From assembly GCA_022791475.1 (NCBI GenBank), contig JAAVZD010000033.1, forward strand, positions 1 through 62,915: a stretch of 62,915 nt of DNA, in the 5' to 3' direction. A program made the translations under genes and the position numbers. How positions within the stretch are numbered: the stretch's first letter is position 1; each line of letters begins with the position of its first letter. Shown here piece after piece: positions 25,328 through 35,577 of the stretch. This stretch comes from Clostridia bacterium. GTDB taxonomy: Bacteria; Bacillota_A; Clostridia; TANB77; CAG-508. The notes under the pieces were generated by a model that did not search any database, had not been told where the DNA came from, and saw only the letters and a list, made by a program, of their open reading frames with translations.

Positions 25328-26956
25328 TTATTGCCATATTTTTATTTTTTTGTTTAGTTTTACGCTTAGTTCGGTTTTCTCGGTTATTTGGATTTGCTTT
25401 GTTTCATCGTGCGTGTTTCCGTCATATATGTTTAGGGTTAGTATTCCTTTTGTATATTTCAGTGTGTATACGGTTTCACTTAAGTCTATTATTTTGCTTG
25501 TAAATATCTGTTTTAATATTTGATAATTTGTTTCTTCATCTTCACTAAATTTTGTTAGTATTTTTTGTTCACATACTTTTTTTATTAGTTTTCTTTCTAT
25601 TTCCCCATTTTCTTTTGTTACTATTGGTGGTATTAGTTTGTAGTATCTTAATTCGTATATTATTTTTTCTATTTGACTTTTTTCATTTGCTTTTTCTATC
25701 TTTTCTAATATGCATTCTAAAAATATTTCTTCTAATTCTTTTAGTAGTCTTACTGTGTTTTTATTACTCATTTCTTCTATTTGTATACGTTCATAGAATT
25801 CTAACTTTTCTTGCATGGTTCTTTTTATTTCTATAAATTGCTCGGGTTCCATTTTTGTATTTATGTTTTTTATTTCTTTTAATAGTTTTTCTCTTTGCTT
25901 TTCATACATTAATTTGAAATGGCTTACACTAAATATTTTTTCTTTATTTGGAAGCTTTTTGTTTGTGTTTTCATATTGTTCTTTTAATGCTTTTTCATCG
26001 TTTAATATTGTATCTATATCTTTTATTTGTTTAGTTATTTTTTTCTTTTGAAGTGATAATTCTTCTAAAAATGTTTTGTTGTTTTTCATTTTTTGTAATT
26101 CTTCATTTATTTTTGCTATTTCTTTACTTATTTTTTCTTTATATTCTTTATCACTTTTTGAATTTTCTAGTATGATTATTTGTATTAAACTTTCAAAGAA
26201 TTTTTTTGTTTTTTCTTTTCCATATAATTTATAAAATCTTGTTACTATTTCTTCTACATAGTCTTTTTGTTCTTGCATTTCTTTTTTTGTTATTCCATAA
26301 TTTTCATTATATTTACTGCTAAGTATTACATTACTTGGAATTTCGTCTGTTTCTTCACTTTTTCTATTGTTTACCCATGTATCTACTATTTTGCTTCCTA
26401 TTAATATTATTAGTAATTGATATAATTTATTATATATTATATTTTTCATTTCAATTGTTGTTATATCCCATGACCATCCATTGAAGTCTCTTATTACTTC
26501 TAATGAGTTCATATTGTTTCCTATTTTTAGTAGTTCTTTTATTGGCTTTTCTATTAGTTCGTATTTTTCATTTAGTTGTATGTCTTGTTGCCTCATTTGC
26601 AGAATTGCATCTAATATACTTTTTTCGTTTTGAAAAGTTTTTATTTTTTTATTTTCTTTGTCTACTATACAATTTATATTGTTTTCATATAGATTTTTCC
26701 CCTCTTCTGAAAGTGGTTTTATTATTTGTATTTCGTCACATTTTTCTTTTATTGTTTCTAATATTTCTTCTACAAATTGTTTTTTTTCACATACATTTAC
26801 CTTTACTTTTTTGTAGTCTTCATAGGCATTTTCAATTTTGTATAGCATGCTTAAAAGAAGGTTTTTTACATCACTTGAAAAAGCCTTCTTTTCTAGTATT
26901 ATTTCTAATTCGTTATTATAGTCTTTTATTATTTTTGAAAAAATATCTTTTGGCAT
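25328..26956 (-). CDS. Hypothetical Lys/Glu-rich coiled-coil protein (542 aa)
   Basis: I do not recognise a family. Most of the chain is charged helix, with heptad-like runs near 270-390 (for example KISKEIAKINEELQKMKNN). A short hydrophobic stretch near 180-195 (NKLYQLLIILIGSKIVDTW) could be a membrane or packing helix. The last 80 residues turn beta-like (IIDLSETVYTLKYTKGILTL). No catalytic motif is visible. SD AAAGG precedes ATG 26956, and it follows the phosphodiesterase gene closely, so the two may be co-transcribed. Confidence 0.75.
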   Translation of the reverse strand: MPKDIFSKIIKDYNNELEIILEKKAFSSDVKNLLLSMLYKIENAYEDYKKVKVNVCEKKQFVEEILETIKEKCDEIQIIKPLSEEGKNLYENNINCIVDKENKKIKTFQNEKSILDAILQMRQQDIQLNEKYELIEKPIKELLKIGNNMNSLEVIRDFNGWSWDITTIEMKNIIYNKLYQLLIILIGSKIVDTWVNNRKSEETDEIPSNVILSSKYNENYGITKKEMQEQKDYVEEIVTRFYKLYGKEKTKKFFESLIQIIILENSKSDKEYKEKISKEIAKINEELQKMKNNKTFLEELSLQKKKITKQIKDIDTILNDEKALKEQYENTNKKLPNKEKIFSVSHFKLMYEKQREKLLKEIKNINTKMEPEQFIEIKRTMQEKLEFYERIQIEEMSNKNTVRLLKELEEIFLECILEKIEKANEKSQIEKIIYELRYYKLIPPIVTKENGEIERKLIKKVCEQKILTKFSEDEETNYQILKQIFTSKIIDLSETVYTLKYTKGILTLNIYDGNTHDETKQIQITEKTELSVKLNKKIKIWQ

Positions 26957-26988
26957 TTTTTCTTACCTTTCTTTTGTGTATTACATTT

Positions 26989-28092
26989 TTAACATTTATC
27001 TATTACAATCAATGGTACATATATTTCATCATCTGAATATCCTGCGTGTTGTGATTTTAGTACTTCGTCTCCATCTGTTACTATGCATTTATTTGAATTT
27101 TCTGCTATTGCTATAAAATCTCCTATTGCTTCTCTAAATAATTCGTTTTCTTCTCCTTCTCCAAATAAATGACTTTCTATTATTTCTTTCTTTGAATATA
27201 GTTTAAAATCCTTGCTAAAGTTTTTATTAAACTCCTCAATAAATTGCTCTTTATAATCTTGCTTTATTTTAAATGATACTGCTCTTTGTTCTAGTGAAGT
27301 AGTTCTTTCTAGCGTTTCTGTTATTTTTGGGTAGTCTTTTAAATAAATATGCTCTATTTGTTTATGCCCATGGTCTGCTATAATTATTATAATGCTATCA
27401 CTTAGATTTTTGCATAATTGCTCTACTTTAGTATTTCTTATTTTTATTAGTTTTTTTACTTTTTCATCATCTGGTCCAAAGTCATGCATTGAATGGTCTG
27501 GCTCATTATCATATGCGTAGATATACCTTTTTCCTTCTTTATTACACTCTTTTTTTATAATTTCTAGCATTTCGTCTAGACTATTATACTTGTTTTCTCC
27601 AAAAGGAAATAGCTCGACTGCCTCATATTCTGTATCTTCTTTTATTTCATCGACTATGGTCTTTTGTACTAGCTTATCTTTTACTTTTAGGAAATTATTG
27701 CTTACTTCTTCTTTTCCTTTTTCACTATTTAAGAATACAGTTATTGTTTCATCAATAGGTGCTATATACATATTCCAACCAAGCCAACCATGTTCAATTG
27801 GATTTAAACCCGTACGAATTGATGTTGTTGCTGCAGTTGTTGTTGCTGGGAATACTGTTGTTATTTCTTTAATTTTGTTTTTAATAAAGAATGAATTTTC
27901 ATCTAATGTTCTATCTAATATTTTTGAGCCCATTCCATCAAATAACATAAGTACAACATTTTTAGGTTGTTTTTCATTTAGTAGTTTGTCTATATATTCT
28001 ATTGAATTATGTCTTGTGTTTAATCCAAAATATTTTTGAATTGAACAAGCTAAGTTTGTTAAACATTCATTATAATTATTCTTTACTAGCAT
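26989..28092 (-). CDS. Alkaline phosphatase-superfamily phosphodiesterase/nucleotide pyrophosphatase
   Basis: 367 aa. Metal and nucleophile sites of the type I phosphodiesterase family: LMLFDGMGSKIL near residue 48, the Thr nucleophile in FPATTTAATTSI near 82, an Asp/His pair in DNEPDHSMHDFGPD near 205, IADHGHKQ near 255 and a final His in SQHAGYSDDE. No signal peptide, so cytosolic. The substrate cannot be inferred. SD AAAGGAG precedes ATG 28092. Confidence 0.85.
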   Translation of the reverse strand: MLVKNNYNECLTNLACSIQKYFGLNTRHNSIEYIDKLLNEKQPKNVVLMLFDGMGSKILDRTLDENSFFIKNKIKEITTVFPATTTAATTSIRTGLNPIEHGWLGWNMYIAPIDETITVFLNSEKGKEEVSNNFLKVKDKLVQKTIVDEIKEDTEYEAVELFPFGENKYNSLDEMLEIIKKECNKEGKRYIYAYDNEPDHSMHDFGPDDEKVKKLIKIRNTKVEQLCKNLSDSIIIIIADHGHKQIEHIYLKDYPKITETLERTTSLEQRAVSFKIKQDYKEQFIEEFNKNFSKDFKLYSKKEIIESHLFGEGEENELFREAIGDFIAIAENSNKCIVTDGDEVLKSQHAGYSDDEIYVPLIVIDKC

Positions 28093-28111
28093 TTATATTT
28101 TTTCTCCTTTA

Positions 28112-28711
28112 TTATATCGTTTTGTATTTTTGCTTATATATTTCAATTAGGTCTAGGTCGTTTTGATTTTCTGGTAGTTTATTTATATCAAAAAACCTCA
28201 TATCTTTTGATTCACTATCCCATTTTAGCTCTCCAGAATAATTTTTTATACAATATAATGCTGTATTGTTAATTACTACATCTCCATTTGGATATTCGTT
28301 TCTTCTACTTGAGCCCGAAACTATATCTATAAGTTGTAAATCTTCTTCCTTTACGTCTAAGTTAGTTTCTTCTTTAATTTCTCTAATCACTGTATCTTGA
28401 AATCTTTCTCCTAATTCTTGGCAACCTCCTGGTAATCCCCATTTGTCACGGTCAGCTCTACTTTGTAATAATATTTGACTTTTATCATTTACAATAATAG
28501 CAGCTGCTCCATCTTGTAATAGTACAAATTTGTGTTTTAGTTTTCCCATGCATAATCGTGTGAATACAGGATATCCAATAATGTTACTTAATTCTATAAT
28601 TTCGTTTGCTGATAGTTGTTCTATTATTTGTATCAATTCTTCATATGATAGGCTTCTTTTTTCTTGTGTTGAGAGTTTTTTTATTTTATTTAGAATATCT
28701 TTATTGTTCAT
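28112..28711 (-). CDS. NUDIX hydrolase with N-terminal extension
   Basis: 199 aa. The Nudix box is GGCQELGERFQDTVIREIKE-ETN near residue 112, with all conserved Glu. About 65 residues precede the domain (helical, KLSTQEKRSLSYEELIQIIEQ). Nudix enzymes hydrolyse nucleoside diphosphates linked to other groups. The sub-type resembles ADP-ribose or NTP-cleaning enzymes, but this is not decided. It lies 19 bp downstream-side of the phosphodiesterase start, so the genes probably share a transcript. Confidence 0.9.
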   Translation of the reverse strand: MNNKDILNKIKKLSTQEKRSLSYEELIQIIEQLSANEIIELSNIIGYPVFTRLCMGKLKHKFVLLQDGAAAIIVNDKSQILLQSRADRDKWGLPGGCQELGERFQDTVIREIKEETNLDVKEEDLQLIDIVSGSSRRNEYPNGDVVINNTALYCIKNYSGELKWDSESKDMRFFDINKLPENQNDLDLIEIYKQKYKTI

Positions 28712-28751
28712 ATTTCATTTTCCTTTTCCTTTATTCTTATAAATTAATACT

Positions 28752-29360
28752 CTATTTATCTTCATAATTACATAATAGGCAATCAACATGGTCTGCTTTA
28801 CTAACTATTTTTGCTTCTATCGTAGTTGGTATGACTAATGCTCCATCTGTTGTAATTTTATCACTCCCCGACATATGACTTGCTATTATATGTAAAATAT
28901 CAATTTTGATTTCTTCATTTATATTTTCACTTAAATATTCAGAAACAATTTTCATTCCTAAGTATGAATGTTGAACTTTGCATGCATAAATAGTAGATGG
29001 ATTTTTTAACTGTCTTTCATCGTTCCATTCTTGATAAGTAACAGTTTTACCAATATCATGTAAACATGCTCCACAAATTATTAAGTCCATATTTATTTTT
29101 TTACCGCTTGCTTTAGCAATACTAATTGCATATTCAGTAGTTTCTAGTAAATGACATAATAGTCCACCTTTAAAAAAATGATGATTTCCCTGATAATATT
29201 CTCCATTTTCCATTCTATCTGGTGAACCAGCTCTACTCATTAAATCTTCTTTTTTGTCAATTAATAATTTCTTTACTGCTTCTCTTAATTCTTTGTCTGT
29301 TACTTCATTTACATATTCTATTAATTTAATAAATTTTCCTTCTAATTGTTCTTTATTCAT
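28752..29360 (-). CDS. HD-domain hydrolase (YhaM-like)
   Basis: 202 aa. The HD core reads GGLLCHLLETTEYAISIAKA, then CGACLHDIGKT (the His-Asp doublet), then HIIASHMSGSDK. This order is that of the YhaM-type 3'-5' exoribonuclease HD part, but the OB-fold domain of YhaM is absent. The C-terminal KADHVDCLLCNYEDK closes the fold. Likely a phosphohydrolase. SD AAAGG precedes ATG 29360. Confidence 0.82.
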   Translation of the reverse strand: MNKEQLEGKFIKLIEYVNEVTDKELREAVKKLLIDKKEDLMSRAGSPDRMENGEYYQGNHHFFKGGLLCHLLETTEYAISIAKASGKKINMDLIICGACLHDIGKTVTYQEWNDERQLKNPSTIYACKVQHSYLGMKIVSEYLSENINEEIKIDILHIIASHMSGSDKITTDGALVIPTTIEAKIVSKADHVDCLLCNYEDK

Positions 29361-29430
29361 TTTGTATTACCTTTCAAATTATTTTTTCATATTTCTAATT
29401 TTTATTCTTTTAGCAATGCGTTGGTGAGCT

Positions 29431-29516
29431 GGTCGCCCATGGGTGCGACCCCTACATTTTAATTATTCATTTTAGCAATTTCATTTGAGATGCGGGCGAT
29501 TGATAATCGCCCCTAC
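29431..29516. repeat. Two TAGGGG-family palindromes
   Basis: GGTCGCCCATGGGTGCGACC-CCTACA (29431-29456) and GCGGGCGATTGATAATCGCC-CCTACA (29493-29516). Both end in CCCCTACA and lie in the gap downstream of ftsK. Confidence 0.85.
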
Positions 29517-29542
29517 ATTTTTTTCAATGTTTGTTATATGCT

Positions 29543-32006
29543 TTAGTATTCTTCTTGGTTTGAATTTAGTGCTCCTATTTTCTTTATTGTGTCCATTGCT
29601 TTTGCTACTTCTGAGGCTGGTTCGGCTGGAGTGACTACTGGGGCTGTTCCCATTTTTAATTCTTTCCATCTTTCTTTGCTCATTAGCACTTCACGTGGTT
29701 TACTTCCTTGGTAACCTGATATTATTCCTCTTTCTTCCATTTGGTCTATTATTCTTCCTGCTCTTGCATAGCCTACTTTGAATCTTCTTTGAATAAATGA
29801 TGTTGAGGCTTGTCCTGTTTCTACTACCACTTCTATTGCGTCCATTAGGAATGGGTCGGTGTCATCTTCGGAAGCTTCTTCTACCATTTCTCTATCTGAT
29901 TTATTTGCGTTTTCTATGCTTTCTATTATATCTTCATTATATTTTGGTTCACCTTCTGTTTTTACGAAGTCTACTATTTTTTCTACTTCGCTATCTGATA
30001 CGAAGGCTCCTTGTATTCTTACTGGTTTTGGTGCTCCTGCTGGGTAGAATAGCATGTCTCCTTTTCCTAGTAGTTTTTCTGCTCCTACCATATCTAGTAT
30101 TGTTCTTGAGTCTACTTGTGATGATACTGCAAATGCTATTCTTGATGGTATGTTTGCTTTAATTAGACCTGTTATTACATCTACTGATGGTCTTTGTGTC
30201 GCTATTACTAAGTGCATTCCTGCAGCCCTTGCTTTTTGTGCTAGTCTACATATTGCATCTTCTACGTCATTTTTTGCTACCATCATTAAGTCTGCAAGCT
30301 CATCTATTATTATTACTATGTGTGGAAGTGTTCCTATTTCACTTTCTTTTTTTACTGCTTCATTATATCCTTTTAGGTCTCTTACACCTTTGGCTGCAAA
30401 TGTGGCATACCTATTTTCCATTTCCTGTACTGCCCATGCTAATGCCCCTGCTGCTTTTCTTGGGTCTGTTACTACTGGTATTAGTAGGTGTGGTATACCA
30501 TTATATACTGATAGTTCTACTATTTTTGGGTCTACCATTACTAGTTTTACTTCACTTGGCTTTGCTTTATATATTATACTTGATATTAATGTGTTTATAC
30601 ATACTGACTTTCCTGAGCCTGTTGCTCCTGCTATCATTACATGTGGCATTTTTGCTATATCTGTTATTATTTCTTCTCCTGCAACGTCTTTTCCTAATGC
30701 AAATGCTAATTTTGATTTATGTGATGCAAATTTTTCAGTATCTACTATATCTCTAAAGTGAACCACTTCATTTTCTTTATTTGGTATTTCTATTCCTACT
30801 GCTTGTTTCCCTGGTATTGGTGCTTCTATTCTTATACTTTCTGCTGCTAGGTTTAGTGCTATATCATCTGCTAAGTTTGCTATTTTACTAACACGTACAC
30901 CTTCTGCTGGTTTTAATTCATATCTTGTTATTGCTGGTCCTACTGACACATTTTCTACCTTTGCTGATACTCCAAAACTATATAGAGTTTTTTGAAGTTT
31001 TGTTGCTGTGTCTGTTACTGCTTTTTTTCCACCCTTTATTCCTTTTGTTTCTCCTTGGCTTAAAAGTTCTATTGGTGGAAATTCGTAGTTGTCTTCTTCT
31101 ATTATTTTTGTGTGTTCTAAATTTAACACTTCTTTTACTTTTTCTTCTTTTGTTTCTACTTCTTGTTTGAATAAGTTGTTTTCTATAACATTTGGTTTGA
31201 ATGGTTCATTTTCTAAGCCTAGAGGTACTAGGTCATCTTTGTCATGATTATATTTCTTTAACTTTTTATTGTCTTCTAATCCATTTAAGTTTATTGTTAA
31301 TTGATTTTCATCAATTTCCATTGCTTTTCTTTTTGCTTCTTCTCTTTCACGAATTCTTCTTTCTTTTAAAGTTTCTTTTCTTGGCGCTACTTCTACCACA
31401 TTATTTAATTTTGCTTCTTTTTTTTGTCTTTCTCTATCTTTTCTTTTTTCTTCTCTTCTTTCTTCTAGGCTATCTACTGCATTTGCAATTAATTCTGATG
31501 GTTTTATTGCAAACATGAATATTACTAATACTATTGCTACACCTATTGTTAATATTATAGTTCCTAGTGAACCTATTAGGTTAATTAGTGGTACTGCAAG
31601 TGCTGTTCCGAATTATGCCTCCTCCAATATCTCTTTCTCCTAGGTAATAGGCTTGCTCCATTATTTTTGTTATATCTTTAGAAATGTTAATGTTTCCTGC
31701 TGATATTTGGAATACGCTAAGCATTATTGCAATACATAATAAAAATATTGTGTATTGTAATAATTTCGTTGATAGATATTGCCTTTCCTTATGTGTAGCA
31801 ACATATATTGCTATTGCAAATATTCCAAGTGGCACTATGTATTTTATTATTCCCATTATTCCACCTAAGGCTGGACTTAGGTGCTCCCCTATAAAACCTG
31901 ATTTCATATATATTAATACTGCAAGTAGGATGCTTATTATTATCATCGATACTACTGCTACATCTATACTTACTTTTTTTTGTTTTTTTCTTCCTCTTTT
32001 GGCCAT
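29543..32006 (-). CDS. FtsK/SpoIIIE DNA translocase, split by a +1 frameshift at CGG
   Basis: From ATG 32006 (SD AAAGGAAG) four membrane helices are encoded up to GERDIGGGII, then CGG. The zero frame stops nine codons later. Skipping the C at 31610 gives GTALAVPLINLIGSLG, the missing last helix, and runs on through the cytosolic linker to the motor: Walker A IAGATGSGKSVCINTL, Walker B IVIIIDELADLMM, SRTILDMVGAEKLLG, and a C-terminal gamma winged helix (STSFIQRRFKVGYARA). Total 820 aa. These motors move DNA across the septum; FtsK and SpoIIIE cannot be told apart here. Confidence 0.93.
31608..31610 (-). other. +1 frameshift site (ATT C GGA) in ftsK/spoIIIE
   Basis: Zero frame ATT-CGG-AAC; skipping C at 31610 reads ATT-GGA-ACA and joins the membrane domain to the motor domain. 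Confidence 0.85.
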
Positions 32007-32063
32007 TTTTGAGCTTCCTTTCGTTTTTATAATAATCCCATTTTTATAGGTTAATTCTATCAT

Positions 32064-32192
32064 TAGTGTGTTTTATTTGCAAGGAGAATTAGGGAATTTT
32101 AGAAAAAATAATAAACTCATTTTACTATTCACAGTCAAAAGTAATTTATTTTAACGCAGAACTTAATCGATGATATTTACAATTAATTATTG
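32064..32192. other. Intergenic stretch, no gene seen
   Basis: AT-rich DNA between the ftsK start and the IS110 remnant. I see no promoter I would defend. Confidence 0.4.
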
Positions 32193-32466
32193 GCATATGC
32201 TAGTTTAGAGCCAAGCAATCAAGCAATCTGGTCGTTTCTGCGCTACAAACATTAATATCTCTAAAAGAAGTTCTAAACACTTGCAATATGCTATTACTTA
32301 CGTATATAGTATTATTATTTATAATAACACTACATTCTATAACTATTATGCTACAAAATATTCAGAAGGTAAAGGATTTCGCAATGCAATTGATCATGTT
32401 AGTAATAAATTAGTTAGAGTTATTTTTAAAATTTTAACTGAAAATATACCATCTAATTTAAATTAA
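32193..32466 (+). pseudogene. IS110-family transposase remnant (C-terminal part)
   Basis: A decayed frame reads AYASLEPSNQ, then shifts frame near an 8-bp duplication (AAGCAATC twice, 32213-32229), then NINISKRSSKHLQYAITYVY and YNYYATKYSEGKGFRN followed by KLVRVIFKILTENI. This matches the transposase_20 (IS116/IS110/IS902) C-terminal domain pattern (GLEPS ... ISKRG ... KxxEGK ... ARKL). The N-terminal RuvC-like half is gone. A hairpin with a T-run follows at 32494-32519. Confidence 0.75.
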
Positions 32467-32493
32467 TAAATTTTCAAAGTACATATTTTATTT

Positions 32494-32519
32494 AACAGTT
32501 TTAAAACTGTTATTTTTTA
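32494..32519 (+). terminator. Hairpin downstream of the IS110 remnant
   Basis: AACAGTTT and AAACTGTT form an 8-bp stem followed by ATTTTTTA. Confidence 0.65.
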
Positions 32520-32640
32520 TGTGTCCTTTTAATTATAATTTCTTTCAAAATCTTTTCATGTTTTTATTGACATTACATAGTTATTCTATAATTTGATATT
32601 AAAATGCTCTACTTTCCTATTATAGAATAAAGCTCTGTGC

Positions 32641-35260
32641 CTATTGACACCTATGTTTGTATACTACTTTTCCAAATTTTATTTCGTTTAATTTCTTTTG
32701 TATTTCCATTATTACAAGTGGTGTAAATGATATTATTATTGTGTATAACCATTGTACTTTATTTAATGGAACTAATTTGAATATTTCTGCTATTTGCGGA
32801 ATTATAACTACTATCACTTGCATTAATGTTCCTAAAATAAATGCTCCTATTAAATATTTATTTTCAAATATTCCGTGCTTTAAATATAGATTCTTCTGAT
32901 TTTATATTAAAGCAATGTACTAATTCTAACATTCCTAAGGCTACAAATGCCATTGTTCTTCCTACTTCTACTCCATGTAGGTTATTTCCTAAACTGAATG
33001 CTAAAAGTGTAAGCATTCCTATCATTGTTCCTTCTATGAAAATTTTGCTCCATAGTCCGTCTGCAAATAAACTTTTTTTACTATCTCTTGGCTTTTTATT
33101 CATAATGTCTTTATCTACTGGTTCTAATCCCAATGCTATTGCTGGAAGTGAGTCTGTTACTAGGTTTATCCATAGTAGCTGAATTGCTAAAAGCGGAGAT
33201 TTTAAACCTAATACTAAGCCCATGAATATTGTTACTATTTCTCCTATATTAGTTGAAATTAAGAAGTGTATTGCTTTTCGTATATTATCATATATATTTC
33301 TTCCTTGTTTTACAGCTTCTACTATTGTTACAAAATTATCGTCTGCTAAAACCATATCTGCTGCATTTTTTGCTACATCTGTGCCGTTTTTCCCCATTGC
33401 TATACCTATATTTGCATTTTTTAATGCTGGGCTATCATTTACTCCGTCTCCTGTCATTGCTACTACCGCACCTGTACTTTGGTATGCTTTTACAATTCTT
33501 ACTTTATCTTCTGGTGATACTCTTGCAAATACTGAGTATTTCATTATATCTTTTTCTAATATATTTTGTGGAATATTTTTAAGCTCTGCTCCTGTTATTG
33601 CTAAATCATATCTGCTTAATATACCTAAATTACTTGCTATCGCTTTAGCAGTTGTAATGTGATCTCCTGTAATCATTACTGTTTTTATTCCAGCTTTTTT
33701 ACAAGTTGCTACTGCTTCTTTTACACCCTCTCTTGGCGGGTCTATCATTCCAATTAATCCTACAAATACTAAATCTTCCTCTTTTATATTGGCTGAATCA
33801 GCTACCTTTTTGTACGCTACTGCTATTACTCTTAAGGCTTTTTCTGCCATCTTATTATTGTTTTGTTCTATTTTTTCTATTATATTTGATGATAATGTTA
33901 ATTCTGTATTTCCATCAAAATATTTAGTGCATTTTTTTAGTAGTACATCTGGCGCTCCCTTTGTAATGCTTATATATTCATCGTCATTCTTATGCACTGT
34001 TGTCATCATTTTTCTTGTAGAATCAAATGGAATGTCATTTACTCTTGTTTTTAATTTATAAAGTTCTAATTTGTTAATATTTTTTTCAAGTGCTGCATTT
34101 ACAATTGCTACTTCTGTTGGTTCTCCTATTCCTGCTAGTTTTTGATTCTTTACTTCAATATTTACATCTGTACACATTGCTCCTAGCTCTAATATTTTCT
34201 CTTCTTTTGCTCCTACACTATACATTTGTACTACTTGCATTTTATTTTGGGTTAAAGTTCCTGTTTTATCAGAGCATATTACACTTGCTCCTCCTAAAGT
34301 CTCTACTGCTGGCAGTTTTCTTATAATACTATTTTTTCTTGCCATTTTTGTTACACCTATTGATAATACTATTGTTACTATTGCTGGCAAGCCTTCTGGT
34401 ATTGCTGCTACTGCTAAACCTACTGATGTCATAAACATTTCTACTGGTGGAATTTTTTTAAATAGCCCTATTACAAATATTAGTGCACATATAATTAAAC
34501 ATGCTATTCCTAAAGTTTTGCCCACTTCTGCAAGTTTTTTTTGTATTGGAGTTTCTGGCGATTTATCTTCTATTATCATATTTGCAATTTTTCCTACTTT
34601 GGTGTTCATTCCCGTTTCGGTAACTACAGCTTCTGCATGTCCATTTACAATAATGCATGAAGAAAACACCATATTTAGCATATCTCCTATTGGTACGTCT
34701 TTATCTAGAATTACATTTTCGTCTTTTAGTACTGGCAGAGTTTCCCCTGTTAAACTTGCTTCTTCTACTTTTAAGTTTGAAGTTTTTATAAGCCTTGCAT
34801 CTGCTGGCACATAATTTCCTGCTTCTAACAAAACTATATCTCCTGGTACTACTTCTTCTGCTTTTATAGTAACTATTTTGCCATTTCTTTTTACTTTTGC
34901 AAGTGGAGCTGTCATGGTTTTTAATGCTTCTAAACTTTTTTCTGCTTTTGCTTCTTGCACAACTCCCATTATTGCATTTAATACTACAATTGCAATAATT
35001 ATAATTGAATCTATGTAATCTCCACTTCCATCCATTTTGGCAACTAATGCTGAAATTATTGATGCAATTATTAAAATAATAATCATAAAATCATTAAATT
35101 GCTTTATAAATTTTATGAATATGCTTTCTTTCTTTTTATCAGCTAATTTGTTTTCTCCAAAATGCTTCTTTCTTTCTTCTACTTCATTTTCTGTAAGCCC
35201 GCTACTTACGTTTGTCCTAAAGTTTTCCTCTACTTCATTGATAGCTTTTGTATGCCACAT
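32641..35260 (-). CDS. Calcium-type P-type ATPase, split by a +1 frameshift at CGG
   Basis: From ATG 35260 (SD AAAGGAG). Motifs: TGET in SLTGETLPV near 180, the phosphorylated Asp in CSDKTGTLTQNKM near 330, and TGDGVNDSPALK near 605. PMCA/SERCA-like cation ATPase that exports Ca2+ or a similar ion. After SEESIFKA (codon 795) comes CGG-AAT-ATT-stop. Skipping the C at 32875 gives GIFENKYLIGAFILGT and the last two membrane helices through LYTIIISFTPLVIMEI, ending at 32641. Total 872 aa, the normal size. Without the shift the final helices would be lost. Confidence 0.92.
32873..32875 (-). other. +1 frameshift site (GCA C GGA) in the P-type ATPase gene
   Basis: Zero frame GCA-CGG-AAT-ATT-TGA; skipping C at 32875 reads GCA-GGA-ATA-TTT-GAA and restores 77 C-terminal residues. 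Confidence 0.87.
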
Positions 35261-35363
35261 AAAAAACACTCTCCTTTGCTTAAAAACATATTTCTTTTAT
35301 ATGTATATGTTCTTGTCCACAAATTATGAGTGTTTTGTTTATTATTTAGTTTTTAATTATTAT

Positions 35364-35424
35364 CTACTATTTGCAAGTTTCATTGAAAGAAGTTTCCTAA
35401 TATTGTTTTCTTCTATTGTTATAC
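35364..35424 (-). repeat. Partial copy of the smc 3' end
   Basis: CTACTATTTGCAAGTTTCAT and the following 12 bases are the same as 36531-36562, the true smc 3' end, and similarity continues to about 35420 with scattered changes. In smc frame it still reads RKLLSMKLANSR-stop. It lies on the far side of the pilin-like gene, so that gene is bracketed by direct repeats. Confidence 0.85.
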
Positions 35425-35577
35425 TCTATGCTTTTTTATTAGCAAAAATAAATTTGATGCAAATTATTAATAACTAATTTTCATAAATTCATTTACAATA
35501 ATAACTAAATTATATAAAATTAATTATATAAATAAATAATAGATGAAAATAAAATATAAAATTAAAGGAGACCAACT

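Noticed and set aside
29797..31518. Long plus-strand frames opposite ftsK and other minus-strand genes
   Set aside because: They are leucine/phenylalanine-rich shadows of the AT-rich coding strand, without SD or family likeness.
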